From: Phlebiopsis flavidoalba
Taxonomy: Eukaryota; Basidiomycota; Agaricomycetes; Polyporales; Phanerochaetaceae
Direction of reading: 5' to 3'
NCBI GenBank assembly: GCA_035772785.1
Contig: JAOCPU010000076.1
Coordinates: forward strand, 46,261-110,260
DNA length: 64,000 nucleotides
Numbering within the stretch: position 1 is the stretch's first letter; each line of letters starts with the position of its first letter. Below are positions 48,720 through 60,899 of this stretch, one piece after another. Under the pieces are notes generated by a model that was not told the DNA's origin, made no database searches, and saw only the letters and a program-made list of their open reading frames with translations. The position numbers were made by a program, and so were the translations under genes.

Positions 48720-50402
48720 TTAACCGGATGGCGTACCGGTGTCCTCGACAAATTGGCATTCGTTGTAGTTATGCCAGAGTGCTTGGAAGACGGGCTTGTC
48801 AGAGTAGTTGTAGTGTTCGCCGATGAAGTTGCGAAGGTACGTAGTAGCCTCGGGCCGTGATCTAAGATTATTTAGCTCACAATGATCACAATATATGGTA
48901 GTCGTTTGACGTACAGAAAGGCATTTTAGGAAGAAGTGGTGGATGACATGGAAGTGCGCCACACCGTGCAGGAAGCAAGTCGCCCCATCCAGCCAAGGAA
49001 GTCGCGATCGTAGGTAGCAGCGGCGCCGCGGGCAAAGGAACCACTCCGAGTTGCGGTAGTGGGGGAGTTGCGGGTCGGGTATGGTGGAGGTAGGTGATCA
49101 CATGACGAACCAGTGGTTCAAACAGAGACATGGAATGCCATAGTAACTTGACGACGATTCGCGAATGCCGTATATTTTGAGACGAGAGCTGTACTGCCCA
49201 GATCATCGCGAGTATTCCGAGGTTTTGACATGATGACAGCGCGTTTTTCTTTGGCACCCTTAGTGAAGATGATGGCGTTTGCTAAAGGGTTTTACATGAG
49301 GATGCGATGCGCCCTTTGAATGACGAAACACACATACGATCAAAGTGGTTTGTCCATTTGGGGTAATGTCTTTGTCCAGACAAGTTGAAGACTGCAACGC
49401 GACAATCAGCCGGGCGCGTAGCGCTTTGTTTTACAGTAATCGGATGATCAGTGCCAACTTACGAAGGTATGCAGGGAAAGCTAGCAACTGTTGCCAGAGC
49501 TAGCGTGTACATAGTGTATTTAGTAGTGGGGTGTCACCCAGAAATATTTCCTTCGTAATCGATTTTTACCCTATCATCGGCTTCGTGAGGCCTTGAGGAT
49601 ATCCCAGCTCATTCTAGTCCAAGGTACATAGACCTCATCGCGCTCCATGAAAGCCTGTGAGTACTGTGGTGACGGTGATGAGAGATCCTCCAGCTGAAAT
49701 ACGGAGTTCCACAGAAGAGTGTGCGTGATCTTCCCAGGCGCGTAAGTACGACTTAAACAGTAAGAACAGAATAGTTGCTCACGAAGCCAACCACGTCGCA
49801 AATGAGTTTATTGTTCAGAGAAGGCCAGATGACCGCACTGTGAAGGAAGTGTGAGGATGACTTATGTCAACATGTAGGTGAGCAGACCACCAACCTCGTG
49901 TCCAATGACCCATCATTTCCAGTGAATATCAGACCCTGGAACCACCAGCTGCAGGATTCGGTTGGTATAAATACAGGATCAAGAAAGAGAGATACTGACT
50001 ATACGAGCCAGAGGCTCCATTTCAATACTTGAGCGCCGACAGCCCCGACATGAGCTGTTATAGTGCTCTGGGCTGGAACTGTAATCGATTGTACAATCCC
50101 CAGCCTCCAAACTATAAGCAGCCATATTATCACATCCCGTGCGAGGTACAGCAGCTACCATCGGGGTAGTGTCTCTTTAGAAGATCCTGGATGCTGAGGG
50201 GTTCCGGGATGGCTTTTCGCACCTCCTCTATAGACTGTCGCGCACGGTCAGTGGCGAGTAGATGCACGTGATACACAATAAGCTACCATTGTTTTTTCAT
50301 AGGCACAAACGGCTTCCCGTAGTCGTGCGACTGTGCCTTATGATCGGTGTTACCCGAGGGCGCCGAGTTGAGAGGCCCTCGCGTTTCTACTTTTGAAGCC
50401 AT
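48720..50402 (-). CDS. Delta-12-type fatty acid desaturase, copy 1
   Basis: Membrane desaturases of this type put a cis double bond at C12 of oleoyl chains in the ER, using a di-iron centre held by three His boxes. The ATG at 50402-50400 gives MASKVETRGPLNSAPSGNTD and, after an intron, SIEEVRKAIPEPL, the start of the family core. His box 1 appears as GHLAFSENKL (about 49835-49805) and box 2 as HHRHHSTH in a shifted frame (about 49670-49645), followed by MERDEVYVPWTR. Then come FEPLVRHVITYLHHT (about 49110-49085) and box 3 HFHVIHHFF (about 48957-48930). The C terminus has FIGEHYNYSDKPVFQALWHN and ECQFVEDTG, ending at 48720. At least six shifts occur. Only part of box 1 is readable; boxes 2 and 3 look complete. 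Confidence 0.82.
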
Positions 50403-50999
50403 GGGTTGAGATGCGGGAAGAGCGAACTTAGGACAAAGGTGTGATGTCTAGACTGCGCGCAAAACGAGGAGGGGGGAACGGTGACCTGACGGTTCTACTC
50501 AACGACGTGCGCGTAGTCAGTGGGCAACATCCGAAACTACGACCTGGCGAATGGAGAGTCCCTGCACGGCTACAAGGATCATCGACACTGCACGAGGCTT
50601 GCCACTGGAGGGCGGCTACTGGAGGCTGCACGAAAAATGCGATCATGACGATTCCTCAGGTATTCGAGATCCGGACAGCGCGTTGTGCCCTAAAACGATG
50701 ATGATGGATGAATGGCTGCACAAGCGAGCGATAGGCATTCGGAGAACCCAATGCGTATCGTCCCCCTTTGAGGGCCGGTGGGACATCGGCAAGCAGGGTA
50801 AGAGGCCCTGCGTCTGTGTATTATTTGCACGGTGTCTGTCGGAGTGTTCTTTGATCATCGCGCAAAAGCCCTGCTTTTGGTACATGCTCTAGCGTAAGCG
50901 GAAGCCCCGGAGTCGCTGATGGGTTCCAGCTCCGATTCGCGCTTTGAGCGCCCACAAGTCTCATTCCGTCCGCGAGTGGCTATCCCTGGGTATTCCTCT
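50403..50999. other. Upstream of desaturase copy 1
   Basis: No recognised gene. Opposed frames at 50428-50646 (-) and 50441-50701 (+) overlap and neither shows a motif. It should contain the promoter of desaturase copy 1. Confidence 0.35.
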
Positions 51000-51780
51000 G
51001 ACTTGAGTCGGACCTAGCGCTTTAGTTTCAAGGTTACGCTGGGGACGAACATAGTGGCATGACAGGTAAACGAAATTAAGCCAGTGAGAGGCTTCCCTGC
51101 TATGAATCACATTCAGCATCTACTTTGATCACACGTACAGCATCATGTCTAACCCGGCAAGTCAGACTCACTGGCATGCTCTGATAGTCCGTACGATGCT
51201 TCAACCATATTGTGATTCTCAGGACCTGAGTAATTCTATAAGTGCTCACAAAGATGGCTGAGTAGGATATGAGCAAGTCTGCGAAGCTTTGATCGCTGTG
51301 TCACGTCCTCACCATTTGGATCTGATCAATCCATCTCATTAATTTTTATTCAGAAGGTTACACTTCGCTTCTCACCAGTGAGCACATGTCACCAATGTTA
51401 ACAGCGTCCACTCCTTGAGAACTATCGCAAACATACGGAGTACACCCTGTTACACATATCAGAGTTCTGACCGGAAAGAGCTCAGAGTCTTACCGTGAGA
51501 CAATCATGGTAACCACAATCTGGTCGTTTGCATGTGGTCATCGTACACGCCATAACAAGCTCGCGATGCGTTCGGGATCCGAAGATGGCTCGCCTCGGAA
51601 CTGTTGTGCTGGACGCGGCCGGACCCGTGGCTCGGGCCGAGGCAATGTGAGAGGTCAGTTCCATATAAGACGCAGTGATCCAGAAGTTGTAGACCAAAGA
51701 TGGCGGGCGGTGCGTTGCTGCGTAGCTGAAGCATCCGCCGTGCTATCGACGTACGGCCGACTCTGATCAACAACTTGGTC
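51000..51780 (-). pseudogene. Possible DUF6534-like fragment, copy H
   Basis: The stretch near 51015-51065 (CCTAGCG, then GGGGACGAACATAGTG) resembles the C-terminal part of copies A and C, and the minus strand at 51490-51620 can be read as a late loop (FRGEPSSDPERIASLLWRV), a TVxTMIV helix start and a short intron. The resemblance is weak and rests on patchy matches. I list it because it lies at the correct spacing for the C-terminal half of such a gene. Confidence 0.25.
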
Positions 51781-54700
51781 TGATATCAAGCTCAATATGC
51801 TACGCAGCTGGCTGTACTAAGCAAGTTGCTTCTCTTTTGAGTTGTACGGGCATAGGAACGGGAGTAATCCTATCGATGACCGAACGTGTTCATGCCATCA
51901 GGACATAATTGCAATCCTACGTGTGCATGGTCCTGATTTGGAGGACAGCCGAGTATTAGATCATGCAAATAAAAGTCTAGGATGGCTCACCATATTGCTG
52001 ATTTTGTTTCCTTAAGCAGTAAGAAAATCGTTGCTTGCACAACTGTAGGCTGTACGAGAGTTAAATACATTTGCAATGCCTCGGAAAATGGAGAACTAAC
52101 AGAAAGAGTATGTTCTGACCAGACTTGTCGTCCGATACTCAACGGAAGACGGCCTTCATCTTCCCCGCCAGGCCGAAGCCTTGAATGACGTTTTTTTAAC
52201 TCACAATAAGCTTGCCCGTGCCGCATAATCGAAGCATTTCCCGTGATATGCTGGTACGAAAGCCCCGAAAGGTCGGTCACAGGAAGGGAGCATTGGACTC
52301 CGCTCTCGGCTGATTGTAACCGTGGTGATAGAGACTTGTTGATTGGTCATTGCAATCCTCGATTACCGCAAGGACGAAAGGTTCATTCTGTATGCGTTAT
52401 ATTTGTGGGCTGTCAATATAGTTTTCTGTAGAGGTGCCCACACGACTCGCTTGAAGGTCCGGTCAGAACACGTCACAATTAACCAGGATGTGAGTTGATG
52501 TCAGAACCAGTGTGCACTGAGACGACATTGCATTAACAAGCAGCCTAGTTCAGTGAACATGCGGAGAAACCGTACACATTGCCGGACTCCTGGACAAACT
52601 TGTATAGGCATTCTTAGCAAAACCATGGCGTGCGATTTGCTAGCTGCTGCTGACCGCGGGATCTTTCCGTCACGCCAGCATCGTTTAGTACAACTTACTG
52701 ATTTTCCTTACCTGTATGCTCCATAGTTAGCCTCAGTTGCTGTACGTCGAGATGTAGGGTATGGGTCTCCTCGCCCGAGAATTGTGAGGCGGTTTGACGA
52801 ACGAAAGGGAAACATTCTCCGATGGTGAGGGAACGTAGGAAGAACCTCGCGTCCCGGGCCCAAGGACAGATTCTGACCTCCCGTTATTGGTAATAGCGAG
52901 ATAAGATACGATTAAGCGCACGCTGATCAAATTCTCCCTGTCTCTTGCAGATTCTTGTGCCCCTACCGCGACATGCAAGACGACAACCTCTTCAAAATCC
53001 GCTATCATATATCATTCCTATCCTTGACAGAATACGCGGCTTCTCATGGCATTACTAACCTCTGAGGCCCAACGGCGATGGCCAGCTATAAAGATCCCTT
53101 TTCTGCCACACTCGAAGCTCCGGAAATGCGGTCTGGACACGCGTGCTGTAATATGCCATGCGAGGGCCAGGAATAGTTAATTAACGGGGGCACGGGGATG
53201 TTGGCTATACATCGGCCTCCTTTTTTCGCTGGTACGTAAGTCCAGAATTGCTTCGGGACGACGATTGTCTTCACTAGGGTGTTTTGACCACCAATAGTCC
53301 ACATCTTCGCTATCAACGAGCACATGTACACTCAATCCATCGTCTTCGTAACAATATCAAACTCTGATCAGGCGAGCGACAGTCCTTCCCGCGTCTCATT
53401 TCTCAACATTTGCCTGATAGCCCATGGATCGGGACGTCAACGGTACGAAGACGGGTTCCTTGCCACGGGCCTCCGCTCTATCAATCTCTCATGGTTTCCA
53501 TTTCTCACGACACACGACGGATGGCGGCTTCGACGCATTCAACTGAGAAGGAGAATTCGCTCTTCTCTCTGGATTCTGTTCCACGCCAGCAATGAAGAGG
53601 CCGTTCAACAGCCCGAGCGCGTCTTGTTCCATGTTCAAAACCTACTGCACCAAGCTACCAGAGGCGCAATACTGCAAGTGATACATCTTTCGCAGGACCC
53701 AAAAGCTATGAACCCCTCCGTGTAGACTACATTGGACTCCGAGTGTAAGCTTCCAACTTTACTGGCTGCAATACAACACAAGCCTAAGCACCAACGTGAC
53801 ACCTCCGGATTTACCTACCCGTAACTGGAAGTTCTCGTTGGGCATTAGGGACTTGTGCTTATGGCTGTTTTTTCTATGACTTCAATCACCGTCCATAATA
53901 CCGAACCTAATGCTGCGTAATCTAAAACCGAATTACATTCTCGCAACTCAATCTTTGCCCAAACAAACTGCCAAGCCGTTTCTGGTCTTAGCGTCACTGC
54001 ACACGCAAATGTCAAAAGAAACCTAACTGTAGAATTTATTTACCGCATGAATGTGAGTCTCATCCTCCGCACGCTGACCACTGCCATGCTGATAACTCAG
54101 ATTTTAATTACTGGGACATGGATGTCCCCGCACCATCTACGTGAGGGATGCCAATCGAAAGCTCCGTTGTGGCGTCTTCGCTCTGAAATACACCCGCTTA
54201 CGAGTTCTGGGGACCCTCAGATGACCAAGGGATTTGTACGGTGACGGATGCCGTTAACTGCGCCGGACGCGATGTCGGGACCAGCCCAGGCGTTCCGCTG
54301 TTGAAGGAGCGCTAGTGCATCTGTACAACAACGCACGACTCATTCTTTTTGAACACCAACAGCATTGACCGCCAACACAGCGCCCGAAGTCATCCGGAAT
54401 AAACTCCCACTCGAACGGCTCATCGGCTCCACTCTCATAGACCCGTTCACGCACCCGGCAAATGAACGCTCCATAGGCCCAATCATTCCGACTAGGCGGA
54501 GGTCCACTGAATCACTGACTACAATCTGTAGGCGACCAGACATTCACACCAGGAACGTCGCCCAGTGACACACGCTCAAGATAGGTACACGAGACGTTCC
54601 GCCACACTGTCGTCCCTCCCGTCGTGTATAGATCAGTTGTTCTCATGTTTATCACCACGATGGGACAATGTGGTGGCACGACTTCCCATGGTTTCTCGCC

Positions 54701-55355
54701 AGCCCTACGATTGAGCGTCGATTAGGCGTCCTCTTGATCAAGCCTAAATACCATCCAAGTATGTCCTCCGCCAATCTTCGTCGGATTTGTAAATGAATGG
54801 AGCTACTCCCGTCAGCCCTCCATGCGTGCTGATTCAAGAAAACGCCTCGAAGATTGCAGCCCAAAACTGTCATCAGAGCGCGCAGGGGGCAAGACGCCCT
54901 TTGACACTGGCAGATGCCCCTCATTTTCTCGTGATTATATCTCGTCGAAGGCGGACTCCGGGGTGACACTTCACTTCTAACTCGGACTGTCACATTAGCA
55001 AATTCGCGGCAACGTGCCGTTGAGACAATCGGGCGGGGTAACTTTGACCCTGTGAAAGTCCCAGCCACATGGTCCGGGGAGAACGTCGATGCACCATGAG
55101 TGGTAATAACGTCTACACACGAGCTGATATGGTCATTTTGAGGTCTTTCGTGGTACACTGAATGGAACGCGCGACGAAGTCCCTCTTCCTTTTCATGTCT
55201 CTCTGGCGTGCATCACTGACCCGGACAATGCCACCTCAATTCTATCCCTTGATCTCTACATCCCTCCCTATCCAGACGCGTCTGCACCCCGGGTGTTCCG
55301 TTCCACTTAACCTCGACCGTTTGGCTAGGAGGTCCCCTCCATTCACCCCCAACCG
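51781..55355. other. 3.6 kb of unassigned sequence with long frames
   Basis: Several stretches look coding but I recognise none. On the minus strand, 53040-53331 contains WTIGGQNTLVKTIVVPKQFW and, in another frame, MAYYSTRVQTAFPELRVWQK. On the plus strand, 53324-53725 is a 133-codon frame, and SYEPLRVDYIGLRV lies near 53705-53745 after a splice-like acceptor. On the minus strand, 54652-55158 is 168 codons long. Readings on both strands overlap, so at most some are real. Desaturase copy 2 begins right after. Confidence 0.3.
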
Positions 55356-56999
55356 ATGGAGCAGCGTAAGACCGTAGCTCATGAACCCGTTCCTGCCAAA
55401 CAAACAGCTCCGAGCAAAATGAGCTTACCGCCTTATGCCCCCATGTCTTTGTGGTCTTTGACGTCTTTCGCGCCTTGCATCGCCTAAGTCCGGTCTATTG
55501 CTATGCAGGTCCATCGACGACATTCGTCGTGCTATACCTCCCTCACCTCTTCAAGCGAAAACACAGCTCGCTCCATGGCGTACATTCTTCGCGATGTAGC
55601 CTGTTGCATCATCGCCTGGGCTGATTCGCCGCTCGGATCGACGGGGCTGTGTACATACCTCCAAAGCGCATCCAGTCCTCTGCCACTCGGTGCCAGCGTT
55701 GCGACCTTCTGGACTGAAGTGGGCTCATGTGGTGTACATAGTATGTATTACCTGTTGACAAGCAACTTTCGTCACTGACTCTCTCCAAGCTGGTGGTTCC
55801 AGGGTCTAATCTTTACTGGGTTCTGGGTCATTGGTCATGAAGTACGTACCATGCTACTGATCCGGTTCTGTTGTTCACCATACCTCTAGGCAGGCCATGG
55901 CGGTCTCATCCGACAGTAAATGGTTGGTGACATCGTCGGTTTTCGTAAGGATGACCTACTTCACCTTGCGCGCACAAATGCTCATTGGTCTATCATAGAT
56001 TATGCCATTCTGGTCTCATCACTCCGTACTTTGGCTGGAAACGATTCTCGCATCACCACCATCACATGAACCATTGGGATCAATGGAGCGTGACGAGACG
56101 TGGATCCCTCTCACCAGAGAGCGAGATGAACTTGCCACCAGCAGACGAGAAGTTTGACTACGAGGAAGTATATTCGGCGACGCGCCCATTTGGACGCGGG
56201 GTATGCTGATCCTCCGTCAAAACGATTGCGTTTCCCCGTCTATCTTTGTACGTACTCCTTCAGCTTCCTGAGGGTCCCGGCACTCATGGTCTACCTCAGT
56301 ACCCTCAAACGTATTCCGGTTACCCGGTAACAAGGACTATCCTAAATGGGACAAACCACTGCGATACGTACGTCTGGTGATCAGGCTATTGAGCATCATC
56401 TTACTCGATTGACAGCCAACTCCGTCATTGTTCAAGAAAAGCCAGCGCAACGCGGTTGCTCATCTCAGACCTGGGTGATGTCATTGTGATGCTCTGTATT
56501 CTCCAACGCGCCACCCGCGCTGCACTGGCTTACTGTGAACTGTCATGAAGTTCTACGGGATTCCCTGGCTCTGGGTCAGCCACTGTGGCCTCGTCACCAT
56601 TACCTACCTGCAACACAACAGACCCCGAGCTGCCGCACTACCGCAACAAGAAGGCGTGGACGTTTTTCCCGCGGTGCATCGGCCACGATGGACGAGACTT
56701 CCTCGGGTGTGCAGTGGCAATATCTTCCTTGCATGGCATCTCCCACCATCATGTTGCGCATCACTACTTCCCCAAGATGCAAAGTGCCCTTCTGTATGTG
56801 CACCTCCTTACCCTCTATCAGTGCTGCGTATGTGATTTTTCTGTGCACCTTAGGGCATGCGACGAAGGCTACTCCTACGTGAGTAAAAAGTCGTCGGCGA
56901 GGAACACTATTGGTACTCCGACAAGCCTATCTTCAAAGCGCTCTGGGACAACTAACAATAACTGTCAGTTCGTCGACAGATACTGGTGAGCGCGATTGA
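55356..56999 (+). CDS. Delta-12-type fatty acid desaturase, copy 2
   Basis: The ATG at 55356 gives MEQRKTVAHEPVPAKQTAPS. The first intron is about 55442-55505; splicing restores LWSIDDIRRAIP, the family core start. Next come YILRDVACCIIAW and, after a second intron, GLIFTGFWVIGHE. A third intron splits His box 1, which reads HEAGHGG across the junction (55839-55903). Box 2 is SHHHHHMNH (about 56045-56075), and SEMNLPPADEKFDYEEVYS follows. Later blocks are MKFYGIPWLWVSH, VTITYLQH, FFPRCIGHDGRDFLG and box 3 HHHVAHHYFPKM (about 56743-56780). The end reads KPIFKALWDN, then CQFVD, stopping near TGA 56997-56999. All three His boxes are readable, so of the three copies this one most clearly keeps the metal ligands. 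It reads opposite to copies 1 and 3. Confidence 0.84.
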
Positions 57000-57890
57000 C
57001 GTTCTTACTGGACCATCGTCACCTGAGACATTAAATAAGGATCTGGTACTGTTCTATCGGGTACAAGAAGAGTGCCCAGTACCCTCAGGAAGGCTGTTGC
57101 TGCAGTATGAAGAGTAGTATTCTTCTTCTCTACCTCCGTACGACGTGTTTGGACAGTGCCATCCACGAATCTGTGAACGCGAGAACCGGGGTCTCAAGGG
57201 ATATTGGCTTAGGCTCAGCGGAACCATGCCAAGAGCCATCGTGAGAGTACTCTTGCCTTGTGAGGTAGCTACAAAACATCTGTATTATCTTTTATATGCG
57301 ATTTTCTAGAACAATTTTTTGAGTCCGAGGCCCCTTGCATCGCCTATAGTTCAGCGTTATAAACTAAGAGCCGCTAAATAAGCCAACTCACTCCTTATCG
57401 GTATCCGTGTTAATTGGCTGGTAACAAGATTCACACGTGAAACTTTGGTTACAGACGGTAACAAGAGACCTTCTTACTAAATCACCATAATCGTGATTCT
57501 GTATCTCATCATCAACGGATCAGTAAACAAGATTCGTTCAATGAGCTTGACGCATTTGTGGAGCGCATCACCATCGTGTGGCGTCCTAGCTGACAAGCCA
57601 TAAAAATCGTACGATTTTTCCACTATTGCTATGATACTCCAAGAGACGGGACAACTTTCAGAGGAGTAGTCGCAATTTTACTTCGTCCTAGCACAAGAAT
57701 CGCGCCGAGTCGTACCACACATCGAATCGACAATGTGTGAAAAACATCATTTTTGCCATATCACAAGCCGAAGCCGACGAAGGAGGTTTGTCCAAATAAC
57801 ACTTTCATTCATAGCACATGTAGTGCAAACTTATCGCTTGCCCAGTTTCCACTGTCGAATTCAGACGATCACTTTCACAGAAGACTACCA
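57000..57890. other. Convergent intergenic region
   Basis: The 3' ends of desaturase copy 2 (+) and the alcohol dehydrogenase (-) face each other here. No recognised gene is present; short frames at 57054-57239 (-) and 57733-57930 (+) are uninformative, the latter overlapping the dehydrogenase end. Confidence 0.4.
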
Positions 57891-59293
57891 TCACGCCCAC
57901 GGCAAAACTACAGAACGGAACTTTGCCTGAGCACGATGCTCGAATGCCTCTTGAGTTTTAGCAAAGGGGAACGTTTCGACCAAGCATTTGATTTTGTGCT
58001 TCTGGGAGAACGCGATAGTCTCGGCACAGCTTGAGCATCTCAACGAGGATCCTGCGAGGTGGACACAGTCGCTTGGGGCACAACGCCACTGTGTTTTTTT
58101 ATGGCGGAGAGACTGTTAGAAATTTGGTGGATGCTTGCACAGAGGCGATCGACGCGTACGTGGCGACAGGGAGCTGTGTCCATAGGCAGAGAAACGAACA
58201 ACGAGCTTTCCCTCAGAAAGCAAGGCCGTCAAGCATCTTCCATGCACCGCATGGCGGTGGGGGCAGTGGTGACGATCTCCGTTGCACCCTCCAAGTTTCT
58301 GTAGCTCTTCGGCGGCGTTCTGAGTTGGACTCGTCAATGTAATGCTCTGCGCCCCATGGTTCAGGAGCCAGTGCGCGCTTCGACCCCGATGAGGAGATAG
58401 CGACCAATGCGATAAAGGTACCCATGGCTTTGCCATATTGGATTGGCGAGGTGACCCAGCCCTCTGCACAGAATACCACACACCGCGAAAAGGAGTTTGA
58501 AACCATATGGTTATTACTGAGGCAGGATCATCATGGTTCTCACCCAATTCCGTCGTATGCCTACCAGTGACCCCGCAGGTACTGTTGTTGGCGTACATTG
58601 CCTCTAGGAGCCGAAATGGTTAAATGGGTATGGTGTATAACAAATGAACCGAACACGCACTGTACACAGTCAAGCCGGCACAAAAGGAGAGGCGCTGCCT
58701 CTGCCGGCATACCATGTAGGCTGGAAGTATGAGGACAAATGACGCGTTAAGTCAGCGTTGTGTGTTCATGTACTGTGCAAGGCCCGCCATCGTTTGCGCA
58801 TCCTTTACAGCGTAGTTGGTTAAGGACTCCAGAGCTTGATATAGATTAGCATCGTACTCACGGTGGTAAACGCAAGTAGCTTTTGCGCAACCCATGTGTT
58901 GTCCGGAAACACACAATTGGTACACTCGCCGCAGAAGCCGCATTGCCAACCGGCTCCGACGCGTGGCCAACAGTGAACAGCTCCACGCTAGATGTACTGC
59001 GCGCAATTTTTCGCCCGATACCAATTTCGTGGTGACCAGGCACACGGGGGGAAGCCGGACGGCATTGCGCCGACCTTGCACTAGAGCATCGCCCTGGTAA
59101 AAACGAATTCAGAGAGGCTTTCCATAACAATGTGTGTATTTTGACATCACAGTTCCGCAAACGCCACATGCCAGCAGCTTTACGGTGACCCTCCCCGTTC
59201 CTGGGCTCTTCCAGGGAACTCGACCCTGTGAGTTGAGAGAGGGCTCTGAGCTTTTTCAAAGCGGTATGCCGTGAAAGATGCAGGAGTTGTCAT
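57891..59293 (-). CDS. Zinc-dependent alcohol dehydrogenase (MDR family)
   Basis: This is a medium-chain dehydrogenase that interconverts alcohols and aldehydes with NAD(P)H. The ATG at 59293-59291 gives MTTPASFTAYRFEKAQSPLS. In a shifted frame VTVKLLACGVCGT (about 59190-59155) carries the first catalytic-zinc Cys. VPGHHEIG (about 59045) holds the zinc-binding His-Glu. RVGAGWQCGFCGECTNCV (58960-58905) carries the Cys ligands of the structural zinc. Then come GLAQYMNTQR (about 58785-58755), IQYGKAMG (about 58440), ALAPEPWGAEHYIDES (about 58370-58325), EELQKLGG, SEGKLVVRFSAYGH (about 58225-58180) and the C terminus HKIKCLVETFPFAKTQEAFE, ending KFRSVVLPWA and TGA 57893-57891. An intron starting GTGAGT near 58860 is likely. 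Five or more shifts occur. The cofactor-binding GxGxxG lies in a damaged stretch near 58460. It sits between two desaturase genes. Confidence 0.8.
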
Positions 59294-60899
59294 ATTCCGT
59301 GTCTTGAATGAGGGTTCGCCAGCTAGATGGCCCAAATGAATTTCTGTGCAACAGTGCCCCCTTTGTCACGAAAAATTGGCTACTTATGCGTCTGTCAAGA
59401 TGCAACGACGACGGCCTCACTCTTCGTTCGACCAAGGATCTTGAAGAAGGTGGTTACAAGGATGGGTCGATCATAGGCGGCAGGTTGAGCGGTAATAGGA
59501 TCCTAGGCCGTTTGGTCGGAACATGAGCGCAGGTAGTGACCTTGCTGGCAAGCGGCAATCAAAAGGAATCATCATATTCGAAGGGATTGTCTTCCTGCCC
59601 GGTCAATTGGGCTCAGCTTGGGAGTGCTACGTTTCGAGTCATGATCACGAGCGGACATCCCGAAGAGCTATAGAGACTCTCGTTCACATGTGATGCCGGT
59701 GATTTTTAGTTTTTTTTTTAACTAGATAGAAGTCCGACCCCGCCCAAGGAACTGATGTAATGCAAAGAGCGGTCATCAACGCGAAGGTAGAGATATCACA
59801 AAAAGTTGGGGCTACATTAGCAGTATTGAGACATACTGCTGGTGCAGATTACACAATATTCCTTCCGGCCGTCTGAGACCATCTCCTCCCTGGCGTTCAG
59901 TGCGGGCATTCAGGTAAAGAAGTCCTTTGTCTGTAACTCACGGGACACTATGGATTCGACTTGTCAGCCAGACATGTCAGTAATCGCGCCAAAACTGATG
60001 ACTTACCAACAGATATGACTATAGTCTTCGGGTGTATTGCGAGCTACATATTAGCTGACTTCGTCAAGTTATTGTGTTTAATTTTTGTGAGTCGAGTGCA
60101 AGTCGAGTGCCTTCGCGCAAACTGGTCGTCGCGAGCAAAGTTTCCTTCGTGGGCGGCTAGGCAATCAGTGCGGGCTCGTGGGGCGGCTCGGCCTCGGTCT
60201 TGCGACTTGTTCGGCCGACCCCGACCCCGACCCAACTCCCACCACACGGCACAAATTCGCATCGACCTTGCCGTTCAATACGACTGCAGTTGGAACGGAC
60301 CACCGAGGTAGAGTTTAAATTCAGTATAAATTCCACGTACACAGGGTCAGGGGGCACTTGTCGTGATGTCGACGGCAAAACGTCGCGCACGTCATCACGC
60401 AAACACAAAATAAATAAGTTGTCACAAATCCTCATCAATGCAGCAATGATTGTGTGTCATTAGGTGTTTGTGAGCCAATACATTATATTACGATCATAGC
60501 TTAGTAGTACGCTCTAATTCCAGCTCATTCTAGCAGAGAATATGGACAAAGTCCCTAAGGTACAAAGTACTTATGTTTTTTACCGCACCTTATGACGTCC
60601 AACCGGTGACAAGCGCGAAATCCTTATGACTACATGATGATAGTTAGGTAGCTCTTAAAAATGAGTGTCCGTGGAATGCGGAGATAGTACCCGGTGTGCT
60701 TTTCTATGTTCTGAATGCACCGGAAAAGTGTCTCTCGAATAATAGTCTAAAATGATATAAATAGAGATGCCAGAGAGAGTAGATTGTTCAAGATTCGGAG
60801 AGGGACGCTGTCGTCACGACCGAGTTGCCTTTTGCTGGGTCGCGGAGGCCTACATATACAAAAAGAAGAGTGAATGTCCTACTGCAAATGGACTCAGCG
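59294..60899. other. 1.6 kb between dehydrogenase and desaturase copy 3
   Basis: No recognised gene. The left part should be the alcohol dehydrogenase promoter and the right part the desaturase copy 3 terminator. A CCGACCCCGACCCCGACCC stretch at about 60219-60236 is a short tandem repeat. Frames at 59308-59526 (+) and 59961-60311 (+) have no motif. Confidence 0.4.

Noticed and set aside
58031..58342. 103-codon plus frame with a Gly-rich end
   Set aside because: The minus strand here carries clear alcohol dehydrogenase blocks (EELQKLGG, EGKLVVRFSAYGH).
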